Below are positions 43,784 through 58,544 of a stretch of DNA of 64,000 bases, piece after piece. The notes under the pieces were generated by a model. The model saw only the letters and a program-made list of their open reading frames with translations, was not told the origin of the DNA and ran no database searches. Within the stretch, counting starts at the first letter, position 1, and every line of letters begins with the position of its first letter. The position numbers and the translations under genes were made by a program. Source of the DNA: Marchantia polymorpha subsp. ruderalis (taxonomy: Eukaryota > Streptophyta > Marchantiopsida > Marchantiales > Marchantiaceae). The stretch is taken from assembly GCA_037833965.1 (NCBI GenBank), contig AP031355.1:26933501-26997500 (forward strand), in the 5' to 3' direction.

Positions 43784-44371
43784 CACTCCGGCTAAAGAGC
43801 GTCTTTTACACGTCAATGTCTGTACGATGTGGTCCTGGTACAGAAGAGCGTGGACTCGTAGATCTATTGTGGCAATGTGGAACGGTTCCACAAGGTCCCA
43901 AAGCCGTTGACTAATTCATCCTAAACACAAGACCTCTGACCTTTCGCAGAACGACAAGTTGAAGCGATTGAGGTGATATCTGCTGGTGGCAATGGACAAA
44001 ACAAGCTTGCACTCAGATGTTCAGGGAGAAAGTAAAAGTCAACTACTTGTTCCTTTCAGAAGTAAATGGTCTTAGAAAATTGTACCGAATCTTCCGCAGC
44101 CAACATGAACAATGAAATGGCTCGTGCTCCCGTCACCCTACGCTTCAAGTGGGCAGAGTGCCCAACGGGAATGACGGGGATGACTTCGTTTGTTGCCTAG
44201 TTGCGATCGGCTGCCGGATGCAGAACGTCCGGCAAGGCGATCGCGAGTGACTACAGTGTATGTTGCACGGGTCAGATGAGATCTTGAGAATTTTGTTTGC
44301 CATCAGTATGCATTTTGCGTGACAATGTAAAGTCCTGAAAGGGTTAGCGTTCGAGCAGAAGGGAAAGAATT

Positions 44372-44809
44372 TCAGACAACGTCAGGAAGACTAGAAAGTG
44401 CATGCGCAGTACAGCGTCTTCCAATCAGACCACTCGGTCCGCCAGCTGAAACAAAACGAGTGGCCCGAATCAGCGATAGGATGCGAACAGCGACAATAAA
44501 CAGACAGATAGGCCCCATCTCCCGGATCCTGGTGAGGAAAACGTTGGGTTGTGTGCAGGCTACATCTGGCCGACGCACACATTGCCGGCGGCTGGGACAC
44601 GCTAACACTTCATTCTCAGTCCTGGTTAACATCTGACCTGACCGTGCGTAGAGCGGGAACCCTGATCTCCGACCCCGAATCTGGCGGCTGCTGTGGTTAA
44701 GAGGCCGGCTATGCGTCGCAATATCGAAAGGATGACAGCGCTTTCTCTTCATAAATCCCCTCCGCAAGTCTGCAAAACCTCGTGAATGACGTGTACGTGA
44801 AATGTCCAC
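44372..44809 (-). other. Decayed relic upstream of peroxidase a
   Basis: Lies 0.85-1.3 kb upstream of the gene and is shared with units 2 and 3. A partial translation (GRRSGFPLYARSGQMLTRTENEV) aligns with unit 3 (GRRILLPLYPWSGQMVTRT), but the match then moves to another frame (QRFPHQDPGDGAYLSVYCRC). It is therefore a frameshifted coding relic or simply non-coding duplicated DNA. No family is recognised. The rest of 43530-45210 is duplicated upstream sequence without a gene. Confidence 0.45.
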
Positions 44810-45210
44810 GTCAGTCCATGCAAAATGCCGACCTGCTCCCCTAGGACACCGTAAAATGCCTCGATCTCTAGGCTGCTATTCTGACTCTGACGCGGTTACC
44901 ATCTCCTGGAAATGGACATTGCCCAGTGAGTTGCTTGAGAGCATTTTCGCACATGCTGCGAACCTTTCCTCCCATAAAACTCTCATCACGCGGTACTTTT
45001 CCATGGGACAATGTAATCGTTGGCTATTCTCTAGATAGTCGGGTAAGATGAGGCAAGGTCGACCTGCAACGTCAAAGTCAGACTGAAAAGCAACTTTTTG
45101 TCATGTTGTGCTTCCAGCCTTTGACAGGACCAGGAGACCAAGTACGTACCCAAAACTACTAATACTAACTAAAGACTTTGTTCTCACTCGTCAAGTGGAG
45201 ACATTCTTAG

Positions 45211-47560
45211 GTAGGTATCTGTCAATAGAACTTCACTGTTTAGAGTGAAATTCGCTTCCGTAGAATTGTTCATTGGAGATTTTTCTCTCGTTCATGAATA
45301 GGCTAATGTAAATTTCAGAGTCAGCACGAGACAGCTGGCAATTTCCTTTTCCTCATCATGACAAAAAGTTTTGCTAAGTTCCAGAAAATATAAGGCAGTT
45401 GCATTTTTTATCATAGTAACTCATTCATAAAAATTACATAGTGACTTATGATCTTCCTACTAAATTCAAGGAAATTTCTAGTTATTGCATCCCCAATAAC
45501 ATGTAATAAATTGTCGATTCCTTGCTGAAATTTGCATTCTATAATTCAATACTGATTCATATCATTCACTCATATGGTATGTTAGTTAAAAACCTCCATA
45601 GGCAGAGAACTATAATGGTTATCAAGATCAATGTATTTTTTTAACAAATAGTATTGAAAATTGATACTTAAAGAAAATACTTGTATACATCTTAGTTGCC
45701 ATATATTTCGTAAATTATGATACACTACAAAACCGATTTTTAATATAACTTTTATTTTTATAAATGTGTATGATTTCAAAATTAAAAGACTAAACTTTGA
45801 ATAAAGAAAAAAACGATCGAATTTTATTTAACATAATTTTTTATTGAAAAAATAATTACATAGAAAACATGGATTTGAAATATATTTGTAAAATGATAAG
45901 AATGTTATTGTTAAATTTAAATTTCTAACTTATCTGTAATTTGATTATTATAAAATGATGGTAAAATGCGAAAGGACCGCATCCTAAAGTGACCATTCCA
46001 AAAGTCAGAAGTATCAAGCTGTCATTTAGGCAAGCACGTTTATCCCAAAGTTGGAGAGCACTCCATCTTTGGGATACTGCTAGAACCAATCTGAATCCAG
46101 AACCATCTGGATACAAATTGGTGTACATCAGCTTTCAGATATTTCTCATACTAGACGTGGTAGTGATATCAAACGTCAAACAAATTACAAAGAGTAATGT
46201 AAACAACCAAGTACATAATCTGACACACAGCCAATCCAACGTGCAGAGAACAACCCAAAGACTCGCATCATGCAAGGAAGTGTTTCAACTGGAGAAGAAT
46301 AAAGTGGAGAGGCAAGAAGAAGGCAGTGTCAAGTGGAACCAGCTGTTGCTGTCGGAATGAGGAAGAGAATGGAATACGCTGAGCCAACGAAAGGGAAGAA
46401 CAATTGAGGCAAGGTTCACGAAGCAGGGCTGGATTTCAATGTCCATCGGGGATCGTGTGACTAGGCCGGCCATCGCGCTGAAGAATCAGTCTGTTGAGCG
46501 GGCAGATAGATGCACTGAGAGCAAGTTAATCCTTGCTGGTATAAAAGTGCCCATTTACAGGCACATTTTCTCCAAGCTTGAGCACCACGAAATTAGGAGT
46601 GCTACTCTAATAGACCCAGTCTTGAACCACCGGAAGGAAGTTTTTGGGGCGAGTTAGTCTCCAGATTGATCATATCCAGTGATCCACTATATAATCAATA
46701 TAATTGATGACTAGAATTATAGTCTTCGAAGCAATTGACAGGTTCTTTAATCCAGTACATGACCAAGCACACGTGGTGACAACTGTACAAGTATCGTGTC
46801 TGCGATAAGAGCTAGAACGTAGCGACGGTTTTACACCTTTTCGAGACCGTGATACTACGTGGCGGATTTTGTAGAGAGTAATGCGATGAAAAAACCATTG
46901 ATTTATTAAGGTTAAGACTAAATTAAGGAGACTTATCACCATTTCTCTTCAAGTTGTACCAATACAAGTCATGAGGACTGGCAAAAAGTACCATTGAGCA
47001 AAATAGAAATTATGATTTTTTATATTCATTCGTATCATTGGGCTTGTAAACGTTTTGTTCTAAGAATTTGCTTCTAAAATTTGGTATTCTTACTGTTATA
47101 AATCCAATTGTTTTTCTTTGTGCTACAATGTGATATTTCTGTATACTTTTTCCATAACTCAATAAATTTATTCTAGAATCAATGTTTTGGAACAATATAA
47201 AATTTTCAACTAAACGCTCAACAGCAATTTTAAAGGAAATAGACTATCAAAAAATATTAATTACCATGAAGATCAATGTTTGTAATATGATAGAAGATTT
47301 CTTTCAAAACACGAAACTTATTAGACAATATATTTACATTACCGATTTACAAGAATGAGTTACAATGAAAATAAAGAAACCAAATGCTCTCGATTCTCTT
47401 GAAACTAGCAAATTTTTAAGCTGATTATAAACAAAGTGATACCTTTGTTAGACAACATTCATCTGAAGAGATTTTATATCCAATATCTATGTGCCTATTT
47501 ACATTTTGAGAAATTTTGTCCCAACTGCTGACCCAGTGAGGAACAATCTCATTGCCAACA
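45211..47560. other. AT-rich spacer between inverted unit 1 and unit 2
   Basis: No gene is supported. Most is AT-rich with stops in all frames. Around 46200-46660 base composition is more balanced, and one frame (46439-46657, 72 codons, MSIGDRVTRPAIAL) is open but matches nothing I recognise. A pair of hairpins lies at 46041-46122. Confidence 0.6.
46041..46122. repeat. Two adjacent long hairpins
   Basis: First: arms 46041-46056 (TATCCCAAAGTTGGAG) and 46061-46076, a 4-base loop, one mismatch. Second: arms 46085-46100 (ACCAATCTGAATCCAG) and 46107-46122, a 6-base loop, two mismatches. They are only 8 bp apart. No flanking target duplication was found. Confidence 0.6.
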
Positions 47561-49259
47561 AAGTCTCCACCTGACGAGTGAGAACAAAGTCTTCAGTCAC
47601 GAGTAGGATCTTTAGGAAACGTCTTTTGTTTCTTGTTCCTCTCAAGGGTGGAAGCTCAACATGACAACAAGTTGCTATGCAATCTGACTTTGGTATTTCA
47701 GGTTCACCTTGCCTCCTCTTACCTGATTATATATAGAAGAGCCACCATTTACATTGTCCCACGGAAAAGTACCGCGAGGTGAGAGTTTTATTACGCTCGC
47801 TGCATATGCCAAAATGCTTTTAAGAAACTCAGTGCGCAATTTACAGTTCCATGGGAGCCCCGAGCACCGAACCCTGGGGCCTTCCTTCACAACTTGCTGT
47901 TCGTGGGCCCATCTTAATCGAAACATTGTCCATACAAACAGCTAAATCGAAACTGTGCCACTAGCCCGGGTCTTAAGGCCGGAGTCATCAAACGAGTGGT
48001 CTACCTCCTTGATCTCGTCCAGTAAAGAGCACTTCCCTTTGCAGTGTCACGTTCCTCTAGACTTTTTCTTTATTGAAAAAATCGTCAGCGCTAGAGGTCC
48101 CTCGTCCTATTCAGAAGTGCATTCAGGAACAAAAAGAATTCCTAAAACTTCAATGTCTGCACCTGCTTCATTATTTACTCTCCTTTAGTGTAAACGTGGG
48201 CATGGATATCCATGACTTGAAAATTCGAGCTATTCTGAACCAAGCTCTTGGATATTGCTCAGGCATCTAGCTTGGACATAGTTTGGTAGTTACTTGTTCG
48301 TCCATCACCAAGTCTAGGCGATTTGAAGCCTAGGAAGTTGTAAGTATTTGAGAACAAGCGACATGGAATCCTTTTCTTCTAGGTGCTTACTGAGTACACT
48401 CATCCTACTCCTAAATACTGCCGTTTGAAAGGCCAATTATTTTGACATGCTGTTACAGTAATAAAGCAGATGTAGTCGAGTCATTGATTCACGAAAGATT
48501 CTGAAATTTCCAAAACAGCTGGACGATCAGCAGATGTATCTGAGTTATTGATTCAGCAAAGATTCATGAAATTTCGATAACACCTGGAAGTTCAAGAGCT
48601 GTCATCCGTATTTCATTACCTGCTCTTCACAGTTAGCTTCTAGGGATTTCACTGGTCAACTCACATCTATATCTCCGAAAACCCTTAAGAAGGTGGAGTG
48701 ATCTCTTACAAATATTTCTCCCCAGACGTCTTTGAGAATTCTAAATAAAATAGGCTCTACATTTCGGTTCAAAGTTCAGGTTACGCAGCAACATCGGAGT
48801 TAGATCAATGAATATCGTTAAAGAAGTGAGATCTTTTATCTGGCTGATCGGCACATCTGGTTCAACACTAGCATATAAATTCGTCAATTGATCAGACCAT
48901 TATCGCCCATGGGATGTAAGACTCCTCAATTCGCCAACGCACACGTTTGTAATCTTTAAGAGAGTCAATTGAGCCAACGTGGAGACTGCACACCTCTGGA
49001 GGTCCTACGGGAACAGGTTGGCATTTCTCATGGACTCACGTGGATCCTATCACGTCCACTTAGTTCGTCATCAGGTCTTGCACACTTGCTTTGGCCTCTA
49101 AGCTCAAGCAGTGTCATTGCAGTATTCCTAAGCCTCAGAGAAACGCAATCAGCAGGATACGGTCCTTTCGCATGCGAATTAGAATTGCTTGTAGGAGGTG
49201 TTATGATGAAATATTCTCTCCCTAGAGTAGGAGGGATTTATCACGAGAACAATTTCCTC

Positions 49260-49760
49260 TAGAGTGACTCTAGGAAGAGGGTTTTCTTTGCGGTGTTTGG
49301 CCACCGTGTATCCTCATAGATACAATCCTCTCCATAATGCAACGCCTAGCCGCCATCTTAAAGTCACCAACCTCCAGAATCGGGGTCGGAGACTGCAAGT
49401 TCCCGCCCTACGCATGGTCAGGCTAACTGGTAACCATGGCTTCCACTGAATTGTTAGCGTCTCCCAGCCACCGGCAATGTAGCCTGAACAGAATCCCACG
49501 TTTTTCTCACCACTTACCGAGAGATGGGCCCATCATACTTGCGGGGAAACCCCGAAGGGTATGGTAGAATGTGGGGAAAAGGGGTACACAGCATGAAACC
49601 GATTCCGAATTATTGCCGTCTTTGGCATCCTACCACCGATTCAGGTAATTCCTATGGATTTAGACGGCGGACCCGAGTGGTCTGATAGGAAGACGCTGTT
49701 AGATTGTGCATGGAGATTCTAGTCTTCCCGACCTTATCTGAAACTCGCTCCATGTGTGAA
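49260..49760 (+). other. Decayed relic upstream of peroxidase b
   Basis: Counterpart of 44372-44809 and 58545-59010. It shares phrases such as GCCACCGTGTATCCTCAT, GGGGTCGGAGA, TGGTCAGG and GCGTCTCCCAGCC. It has diverged and cannot be read as one protein. Confidence 0.5.
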
Positions 49761-50381
49761 ACATGCTCCTCGAATGTTAACACCTCCAGGTATTTTACGT
49801 GATGACGGTGATCGCATTGTGCGGGCAAATTAGACCCTAAATATCCCATCTGACCAGTGCAGCACACACTCTAGTTGGCGTCCATGAGTCTGCCGGAGTA
49901 TCTGCGTTCAGATGGCAATTCGACAACACACGAAATCATCCGCCGTTGAACTGCACATTTCCCGAGTCTAGGGTAATAGGGGCACATGCCATATTCCATT
50001 GTTTATGTTCGCATCAGTAGACTCGATACAATGTTGTGAGGCCGTTCATCTGAGAGTAAAATCTACAAGGAGACCTGTCATGCAGCTCCCCTCTGTGTTT
50101 TTCATTGAACATCCCAGGTCGAACTTGTTTTGTCGATATTCACCAGCAGATATCACCGGAATCGCTTCAACTTGTGCTGCAAAGCCTGAAAGCTCTACTC
50201 ATTATGATGAATTAGTCAACGCTTTGGGGTACGATGGGAATCGACAGTTTTTGGCGTATGCCATGACCTTGTGGAACCGTTCACATCGCCACAATTTTCA
50301 CATCTACGAGTCCACGCTCTGCTGTACCAGATCCACGTCGAACAGACACTGAAGTGTTAATGACGCTCTTTGGCTGTAGTG

Positions 50382-50390
50382 TATATATAT
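50382..50390 (+). promoter_or_regulatory. TATA box of peroxidase b
   Basis: TATATATAT about 250 bp before the ATG, followed by GTGAAGGGTGAGCCCA as in gene c. The upstream GTGGAACCGTTCAC (near 50273) is a damaged form of the palindrome seen in a and c. Confidence 0.6.
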
Positions 50391-50639
50391 GTGAAGGGTG
50401 AGCCCAACATTCCATCCAAAACCCAGCTATCAGATTCCATTGCTGCCTGCACATCTACACTCCTTGAAGTCCAGTATAATTATTCTTGGAAGGAGAATCA
50501 AGTGCTTCACTACTTCAGGTGCATCGAGGATTCCTATCAAATTTACAATTTGAGCGTAAATTTGGAGACAGCATTCAGCTTTGTTCGTCGACCTGCACAA
50601 GTCGACGCAAAAGGAGCGCATCGATCAAGCTTTCTCAAG

Positions 50640-51883
<1,244 letters not shown>

Positions 51884-52100
51884 CGAAGGCTTGATTTGCA
51901 AAGTGTCATGAATTAGGAAAATCGAGAAGTTTCAATGTAGACGCGTTGCTGGCGGCGGCAATTAGGAAGCGAAGCCTTACTTAGGAAGAGCACATATGAT
52001 CATAGATTCCTCTTGCGAGTGAAATTGTAGTAAAAAACTTGGAAAGCAGAGGCTCCGATGTTAGGTAGTCGACAGGATACACACAATTCATTCATTTGAT

Positions 52101-52151
52101 GAACCTTCTCCATTAGAAGGGTTCAAATGATCATCTCCATTAGAGATGATC
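52101..52151. repeat. Stem-loops downstream of peroxidase b
   Basis: Perfect GATCATCTC-CATTA-GAGATGATC (52129-52151), preceded by a related stem-loop CCTTCT-CCATT-AGAAGG (about 52104-52120). The second is conserved downstream of a (near 42035) and c (near 61350). The perfect one is specific to unit 2. They lie about 220-270 bp after the stop codon. A role in 3'-end formation is only a guess. Confidence 0.5.
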
Positions 52152-52420
52152 AAATATATATATGACAAAGCATCAATCGATGGGCCCAAAGGCCAGTTAC
52201 CGGCTCATAAATGGTATTATCAGAGAATTGTTTTAGTAAGTCGGTGGCACGAGTGGCTGGTGGAGATAAAAACAGGTCAAGTGTCCGAGCATGCTTGGTG
52301 AAACGAAGATACAAGTTTGGGTTTTTGTAGGGTTGGGTTGTGATCACCAGCTACAACTCCTTCGAGGGGCAGCGGGGAAGTTTAAAGCGTAGGTGAGTCG
52401 GGCTGCGCAGATTCGATTCA

Positions 52421-53150
52421 CAATACTGCTCACGAATGGGTGGGCATGCTCATCAACACGTCCTCTTCCGATATCGAAGGCATGGGGGTGTTCACTTAGG
52501 CAGGGCGCGATCCGATTTTCTTCTCTCACCACGCCAATGTCGACCATCTGTGGAACGTCTGGAAAGCTCTTCCCGACAACATTAGTGATGATAGGCACAG
52601 GATCAGGAAGGACTACGATGATTTCGACTTTCTGGAGACTGAGTTCACATTCTACGAGGAGAACAAAGACATGGTCATCGTGAAGGTCAAGGATACGCTG
52701 GACACTCGCCAGCTGGGCTATAGGTACTAGGACATGAGAGAAGCAGATAGCCTGTGGATAACCACAAGCCCGCCGTGAGCAAGAGGCATCCTCTCGACTT
52801 GCCCAAGGTGATCCATCTGAAGCACTCCGAAGAGCTTCGAGCTCCCACCAGGGCCAATTTACGAGCAAGCAGGCCGACCCCGTCGGCGAGCTAAGCGAGG
52901 TTCTGGTGCTGGAGCAGGTCCTGGTATGCGCGCTTCGACGTCTTCATTGACTTCCCCAAGGTTCCGGAGGAGACGGTCGAGGAAGAGTTCACTCACCTCC
53001 CCACCTCCCCAGCGGAGTGACGGCTGTGGACGACGTGGCCTCGCGGGTACTGCACCTTCAACATTCGGTTCAATATTTCCTTGGCCTTGAGGAGGCTCGG
53101 CATCACCGACTCGGACAGTTGACATTACCGTGACCATCGTGCCCAAGTTC
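52421..53150 (+). pseudogene. Polyphenol oxidase 3' half, pseudogene in unit 2
   Basis: Plant PPO (tyrosinase-type copper oxidase of phenols) without its first half. Readable pieces: NTAHEWVGM (first CuB His), AGRDPIFFSHHANVDHLWNVW (CuB), KDYDDFDFLETEFTFY (the DWL-domain position), KVKDTLDTRQLGYRY, then RFDVFIDFPKVPEETVEEEF (KFDV domain) and RRLGITDSD. In-frame stops occur after MGVFT and after LGYRY, and frames change before the KFDV part. The CuA region and transit peptide are absent. It lies about 540 bp after the peroxidase b stop; 51884-52420 is 3' flanking DNA without a gene. Confidence 0.88.
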
Positions 53151-53179
53151 AGACCCGGTGACCTTCATTTGCCTCAGGC

Positions 53180-53400
53180 AAAAGTTCGCAAAAGTTACCT
53201 ACCCGCGGCCGCCATTCGACTTTCGGTTGCACGTATGCAATTGTTGGTGATTCTCCGCATTCCGTGAATCTGCAGATTGTTACAAGGTGGCCGAAAGTTG
53301 TAGAGACGCAGGTGGATGCTTACCAGCCACTTCTTAATTCTCTAGAACAACACCATTACGAGACCAAACCTTTTGGAATAAGCACGAAAGTTCTCATTCC
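53180..53400 (+). pseudogene. Unidentified coding remnant after PPO, unit 2
   Basis: Translation gives CTYAIVGDSPHSVNLQIVTR, then WPKVVETQVDAYQPLLNSLE and HYETKPFGIS. The matching stretch in unit 3 (62441-62640) reads CTYAIVRDSPHVVNLEILTR and so on, and the spacing is kept. The family is not recognised. Confidence 0.45.
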
Positions 53401-55899
53401 CAAAGTAGGTCTTAACCAAGATTAATTTTTCTGTGGCTAATAATTTTGGTGACAACATTAAAGGTGTCATTTGTATGCTTGGTCGTACTACTTAACAAAG
53501 TTCAAGCATCATCTGACGCGATCCGAATTTTACGAAACATCCCAATGTCTATCACAATGATGACAGTACATTGGTAACAGTTGTGCGAATGTTTTCTTCC
53601 CATTTTTCAACGCAGACACAAATCACACAAGATTATGTCGAGAAAACTTCACAAGACAATTATTTAAGTTGTCCAGTCATGGAAATGAATGATTGCCATG
53701 AGTTAACCCTGCCTCATTTTAATATCGTCTCAGAGGGTTTATATTCTTTAAAACTTAGATTACTAAAAATAGTTTGATATCTCATTACAACTATTAAGCA
53801 AAGTAAAATATATCTATATCTAGTGAATTATATTCCACAAGTGGACGATGAGAAATTTTCAAGGAAAAAAATATGATATATTATTTACAATTGAGTTCAA
53901 AAAAACTCTCATACCATTAAGGTCTCCAGATTCTTTCATCCAAGTCAACAAGAATTATAGTACAATATTTTCGATCCAATGTTCCCAGCAATTACAGTTA
54001 AACTCTAATCCCCCTCGGCGAGAGAGTGAATGTTTTTCTACCTAATAATAAGCTGAATTTATTTCTTAGAGAACTTCATTGCAATCGCATATATCAGAAA
54101 CCTCCCAATGCCAAGTTTCATGTGACAATTACGATTCTTAAACATTGCATTTACAGGTAAGACCAACTTGCATATTGTTGAAATATAGATTAGTTTGCTA
54201 AAGAATCAGGTACATCAGTTCAAGTATGTGAGGTTCAGTGATCCGATACTCCGGTGTAGAAGAGGTGCTTCAGCAAAGAAAAGAAAACCTCTGACTTTTC
54301 ATTTCCTTCAGGTAGCCTATCAAACCCACTATAAATGTCTTTACTATGAGAAATAAATTGCTCTCTATACTCTTGAACCAAGCTGACTTTCTTGATTCGA
54401 ATTTTTAATATTTGTTGGAATAGTGGAACGCCATATTATTTTGAGACAATTTTGCAGCACAATCCAATTTCAAGCTGAAGTACAGACGTTCTCAGCTACT
54501 ACTGTCTACATGACGTAGCCAGTAACTGCAATGTGTCTCGTGGTGATGCAAACACTAAGATAATGAGACAGGAAATAGCCAGCAGTATCTCCGCTGAACA
54601 ATTCTATATACGCGAACCTCACCCCTGACCAGTGACGTTCCATCGTCAAACACCTAGGTAAAAAAGTCTCCACCTGATGAGTGCCTCATAAGTCTGCAGT
54701 CTCTACTTGTAACTTTGGAGGACATACTTCGTTTCCTAGTCCTGACGAGGCTCGACCGCAACATGACAGCAGTTACCTTTCAGTCTGACTTTGCCGTTTC
54801 AGGTTGACCTTGCCTCCTTATCTAGAGAAAGTCCAACGTTTACATTTTCCCGAGGAAAAGTACGCAAGATTCTCTGCATTTCCAGAAATGCTTTCAGGAA
54901 TCTCTCTGCGCAATTTCCATTTCCATGGGAGCCCCGAACCCCGGGACCTTCCTTAACGCCATTTACTAAGTGGGCCACCTTAATCAAAACCTTCTCCATG
55001 AAAACAGCTAAATCGAAACTGTGCTACTAGACCGGGTCTTAAGGCCGGAGCCGTCGAACATGTGGTTTACAATTTGATCGCGTCCAGTTAAGACCTATCT
55101 ATGCAATTTGCAGCGTCATGTTGGTGTTGAACCGTTCTTTATTATAAAAATCGTGAGCGCCAGAGGTCCCAGAAACCCACAGGTCCCTCTCTGCATTCAG
55201 TGGTGCATCCAGGAAAACAAAGTTCTTCAAAATTCAAATGTCTGCATCTGTTATCTCCTCTGTAGTCTTAACGAGGGCACGCGAATCTATAGCTTGAGAA
55301 CTTGAGCTCTTTTCATCCAAGGTCGCACGTCTGGCTTATGTCTGTAGGTTGGTTCCAGTTTCCTAGTAACCTTATTCGGCCATCACTAGTCCAGGCGGTT
55401 TCTAGCGCAGTATGTTGTTAGTAGATGAGCACAACTGACATGGATTCCTTTGCTAAACAGAGTACACTGGTCTTAGTCTGGAAGAGTAACGTTTGAAACG
55501 CCAGTAATTTTGACATGATGTTACAGTTATGTGGCAGATGTATCTGAAACTCTTGAAAGAAGGTGGAGCGATCTCTGACAACAATTATTCCCCAGAAGTC
55601 TTGTGAAAATTCTAAATGAAACGTTTTCATTCAAACTTCAGGCTACACAGCAACATCGGAGACATATCCATGAAGTATTGTAAACGAAGCGAGATCTTTT
55701 TTCTGGCTGAATGGCACATCTCGTTCCACACAACATGGTATTACATCAGGCCGTTGATCGCCAATGGGAACGAGGACTCCTCAGTCCACAGAGCACACGT
55801 GTGTAATTTGTAAGCAAGTCATTTGACCAACTTGCAGACTGAATACGTCTGGAATTGCTTTAATTTCCTATCCTGATGGAATGAAGGGTCTTAACGTTC

Positions 55900-58530
55900 T
55901 GGCTGAGAGCAGGTGCCACATCAAGCTCAAAATACTCAAGCTGGTGGCATTTCATGGCTGAGCTCGTTAGAAGGTTACCGATTTCTATTACCTTCTGCTT
56001 CTGATGATCGTAGTTATCATGTCATCAGAATGCTCCGAGATTACTCCATGATTGCTTCCATCCAAAATCGAAATGCAAAGAATTGCGGGGTCAAGACCAG
56101 TCCTTTGAATCCTGCATGGGGAAGCGAGAAGCACTTTGAGACTACCGCTAGCAGTTGGATTTTCTTTCAGGGTTACGAATTGAGACTAGCGTCAATGTCA
56201 AAATAGCAGCTCAAATATCCCTACGAGAGCAGGAGAGCCCAACATTGGGTGATCATGCCCAATGGTTTTGGGTGGCGATGAGTTTTACATTATTGTTCAT
56301 GGGTAGGCAAGGATGGCTATTGTTTCCAGGTGGGTATGGATGGTCTTAGATTCCAATGTTGTTCATGTATGGATAAGGGTGGTTGTTGTTTCCGGGTGGG
56401 TATGGATGGGTAAAATTTCCAAATTTGTATGGAACCCATGTCCAAGAATACTGCTGGAGACCTGGATACTGACCCGTTGATAATGTGAACACAATGTATT
56501 AGCATGATATTGTTGAATCAAGAAGTGCGCATTGCACAAATTAATTCATTTTGTGGTTGCATCACAAAATATGTATGAATCTTCGGTTATTGACATTTTA
56601 CCGGCAACTATGTTATTGAGATAGAGACATTTAGATGTAGATCACTAAATGCACAAGTTATCAACAAAAAAATCTAAAGAAGACATTGTAGAATGAGGTT
56701 GATTATGTATTTATGATATACACCATACTGATTTGACCTTTGCTCATTGAAATACATGTGTGTGTATCTACATGGTAAACACTGCAAGTATGTAGCTTGC
56801 TTCCGTTGCAAGAAAATATACACGTTCAAGAGTCAACGGAAACGAGCATCATGAATAATCAATAATGTTTTAAGCTGAAAGATCAGAGAGCGGAGCAATG
56901 TACGAATTTGCAACACATATTATAAGAAGAATATGATCTGATTGACAAACCACCATTTGAATCCATAGCTGGACAGAATTTGAAAATGCTTGTTCAATCA
57001 AATCTGAACATTGATGTTGCAAGCAATTATTTACTTATATTTGATGACATATTGTTAACTTGTTATCTCCAAATGCAATCTAGAGTCTTGCGCGATGAAA
57101 AAGTCACAAAATGTTGCTATTCATAGTAGCATAATGTTTTAAATAACACATCAATAATCACTTATCTATGAAGAAAAAAATTGTGCTTGTGGCAGTCAAT
57201 TTTTGCCTGATTGATCTCGGATCAACTGAATTTATTCACTGATAGAGTTTGAAATAGCTTGTTCAAACAAATCTGAACATTGATGTTGCAAGCAATTATA
57301 GACTCATAGTTGATAAACTATTGTGTCAACTTGTTTTCTCCAAACCCAATAGAGTCTCACACGATAAAAAAGACAGGTTATGGTGGCAAAATGTTTCAAA
57401 ACATCAATATTGAAGTATCTGTGGCTAGCAATTTCGATATTAAGACGTAGACTATCAAGTGAAATAGATTACACATCTGTCATTCAACTTACATCAATGA
57501 AGAAATTGCTCTGTTTGATCTAACATCGCATGTGAAGTTTGCTGGACATAACATTCACACAATTGTTATGATTTTGAATAAATTTAACTAAATTTTTGAC
57601 GTATTTAATATCAAAAATTTGATATTTCATAAAATTACTGTTGTGGTGAATTAAGTTTCCAAAATTATTGTCAAATATGATATTTCAAGGAAATTTGATT
57701 TGTTAGTATGCATTGATTATAAAATCACAAATTGTCCTATCTAAGTATTCAACCAGAGTACAAAACATATCAATGTTATGAAAAGCAAATTTTTTTTATT
57801 GATAACTTGATAAGTTTAACAAAACGACTCTATACATTCTTTATGATGTCTTCAAGAGTTTGGGTGCATATTTTAAAAAGTCAAATCTTCAATCAAAATT
57901 ATTCAAGACAATTAAACAAAAAAAAATCAACTAGATATATTCTTTGTTGCTTAGTGTTTCTAAAGCTATTGAAGCTAAAAGGTTCATTGTGAAAAATTGT
58001 CTCTATCTCAAAGATATTTATGAACAATTAACTGACTTGGTTCTATTTGAGAATTCTATTTTTGAACACTTCAAAGAGTCTATACTACACAAGGTTGTAT
58101 TTTGGCAATTTGAACTATTTATATATCTAAATTTTGCTATAAACTATAATGACGATGATGTTGTCAGACCAACCAAACCTCCATTTCTGTGATAGATTGT
58201 CTCTTGACAAGCTATAATAGTGCAAACGATAATGGAGCTCGATGTGCTCTATGTAGTAGCAACACTTCTAGATCACCCGTCATGAAAACCATATGCTCGG
58301 CGAAACTATGCATTTACTAGGCGAAAGCAAAACTAAAGGCACTTGTCCTTGCATTGACTTGGAAGCTCAAGCAAAAAAATACATCATCCCGAATTCAACG
58401 AAATGTATTCAGCTTGATGCTATACCTTCACATGTAAATTATACAATAGAACTGTATCACGGAGATGTACTGATGACATATGCTAACCCTGATGTAGAAG
58501 CAATTTATCACGAGAACAATTGATCTGACT
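55900..58530. other. AT-rich stretch specific to unit 3
   Basis: Absent from unit 2, where the flanking sequences are close together near 49000-49250. No clear terminal repeats or target duplication were found. Short open frames at 57732-57992, 57944-58192 and 58293-58523 match nothing I recognise and may be chance. A GT-rich minisatellite-like patch (GGTGGGTATGGATGG twice) lies at 56290-56410. Confidence 0.5.
56972..57371 (+). repeat. Diverged direct duplication of about 130 bp
   Basis: 56972-57103 and 57241-57371 share AAATCTGAACATTGATGTTG and CAAGCAATTAT, then similar sequence through TAGAGTC and GATGAAAAAG / GATAAAAAAG. It lies within the unit-3-specific stretch. Confidence 0.75.
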
Positions 58531-58544
58531 CTAGGAGGAGAGTG

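Noticed and set aside
46439-46657. 72-codon frame in the spacer as a small gene
   Set aside because: No recognised domain, no promoter signals found, and no counterpart in the other units. Length is within chance.
52421-53150. A working polyphenol oxidase gene
   Set aside because: CuA half missing, in-frame stops and frame changes in both copies.
58293-58523. 76-codon frame upstream of peroxidase c
   Set aside because: Unrecognised, inside the unit-3-specific AT-rich stretch, with no paralogue.
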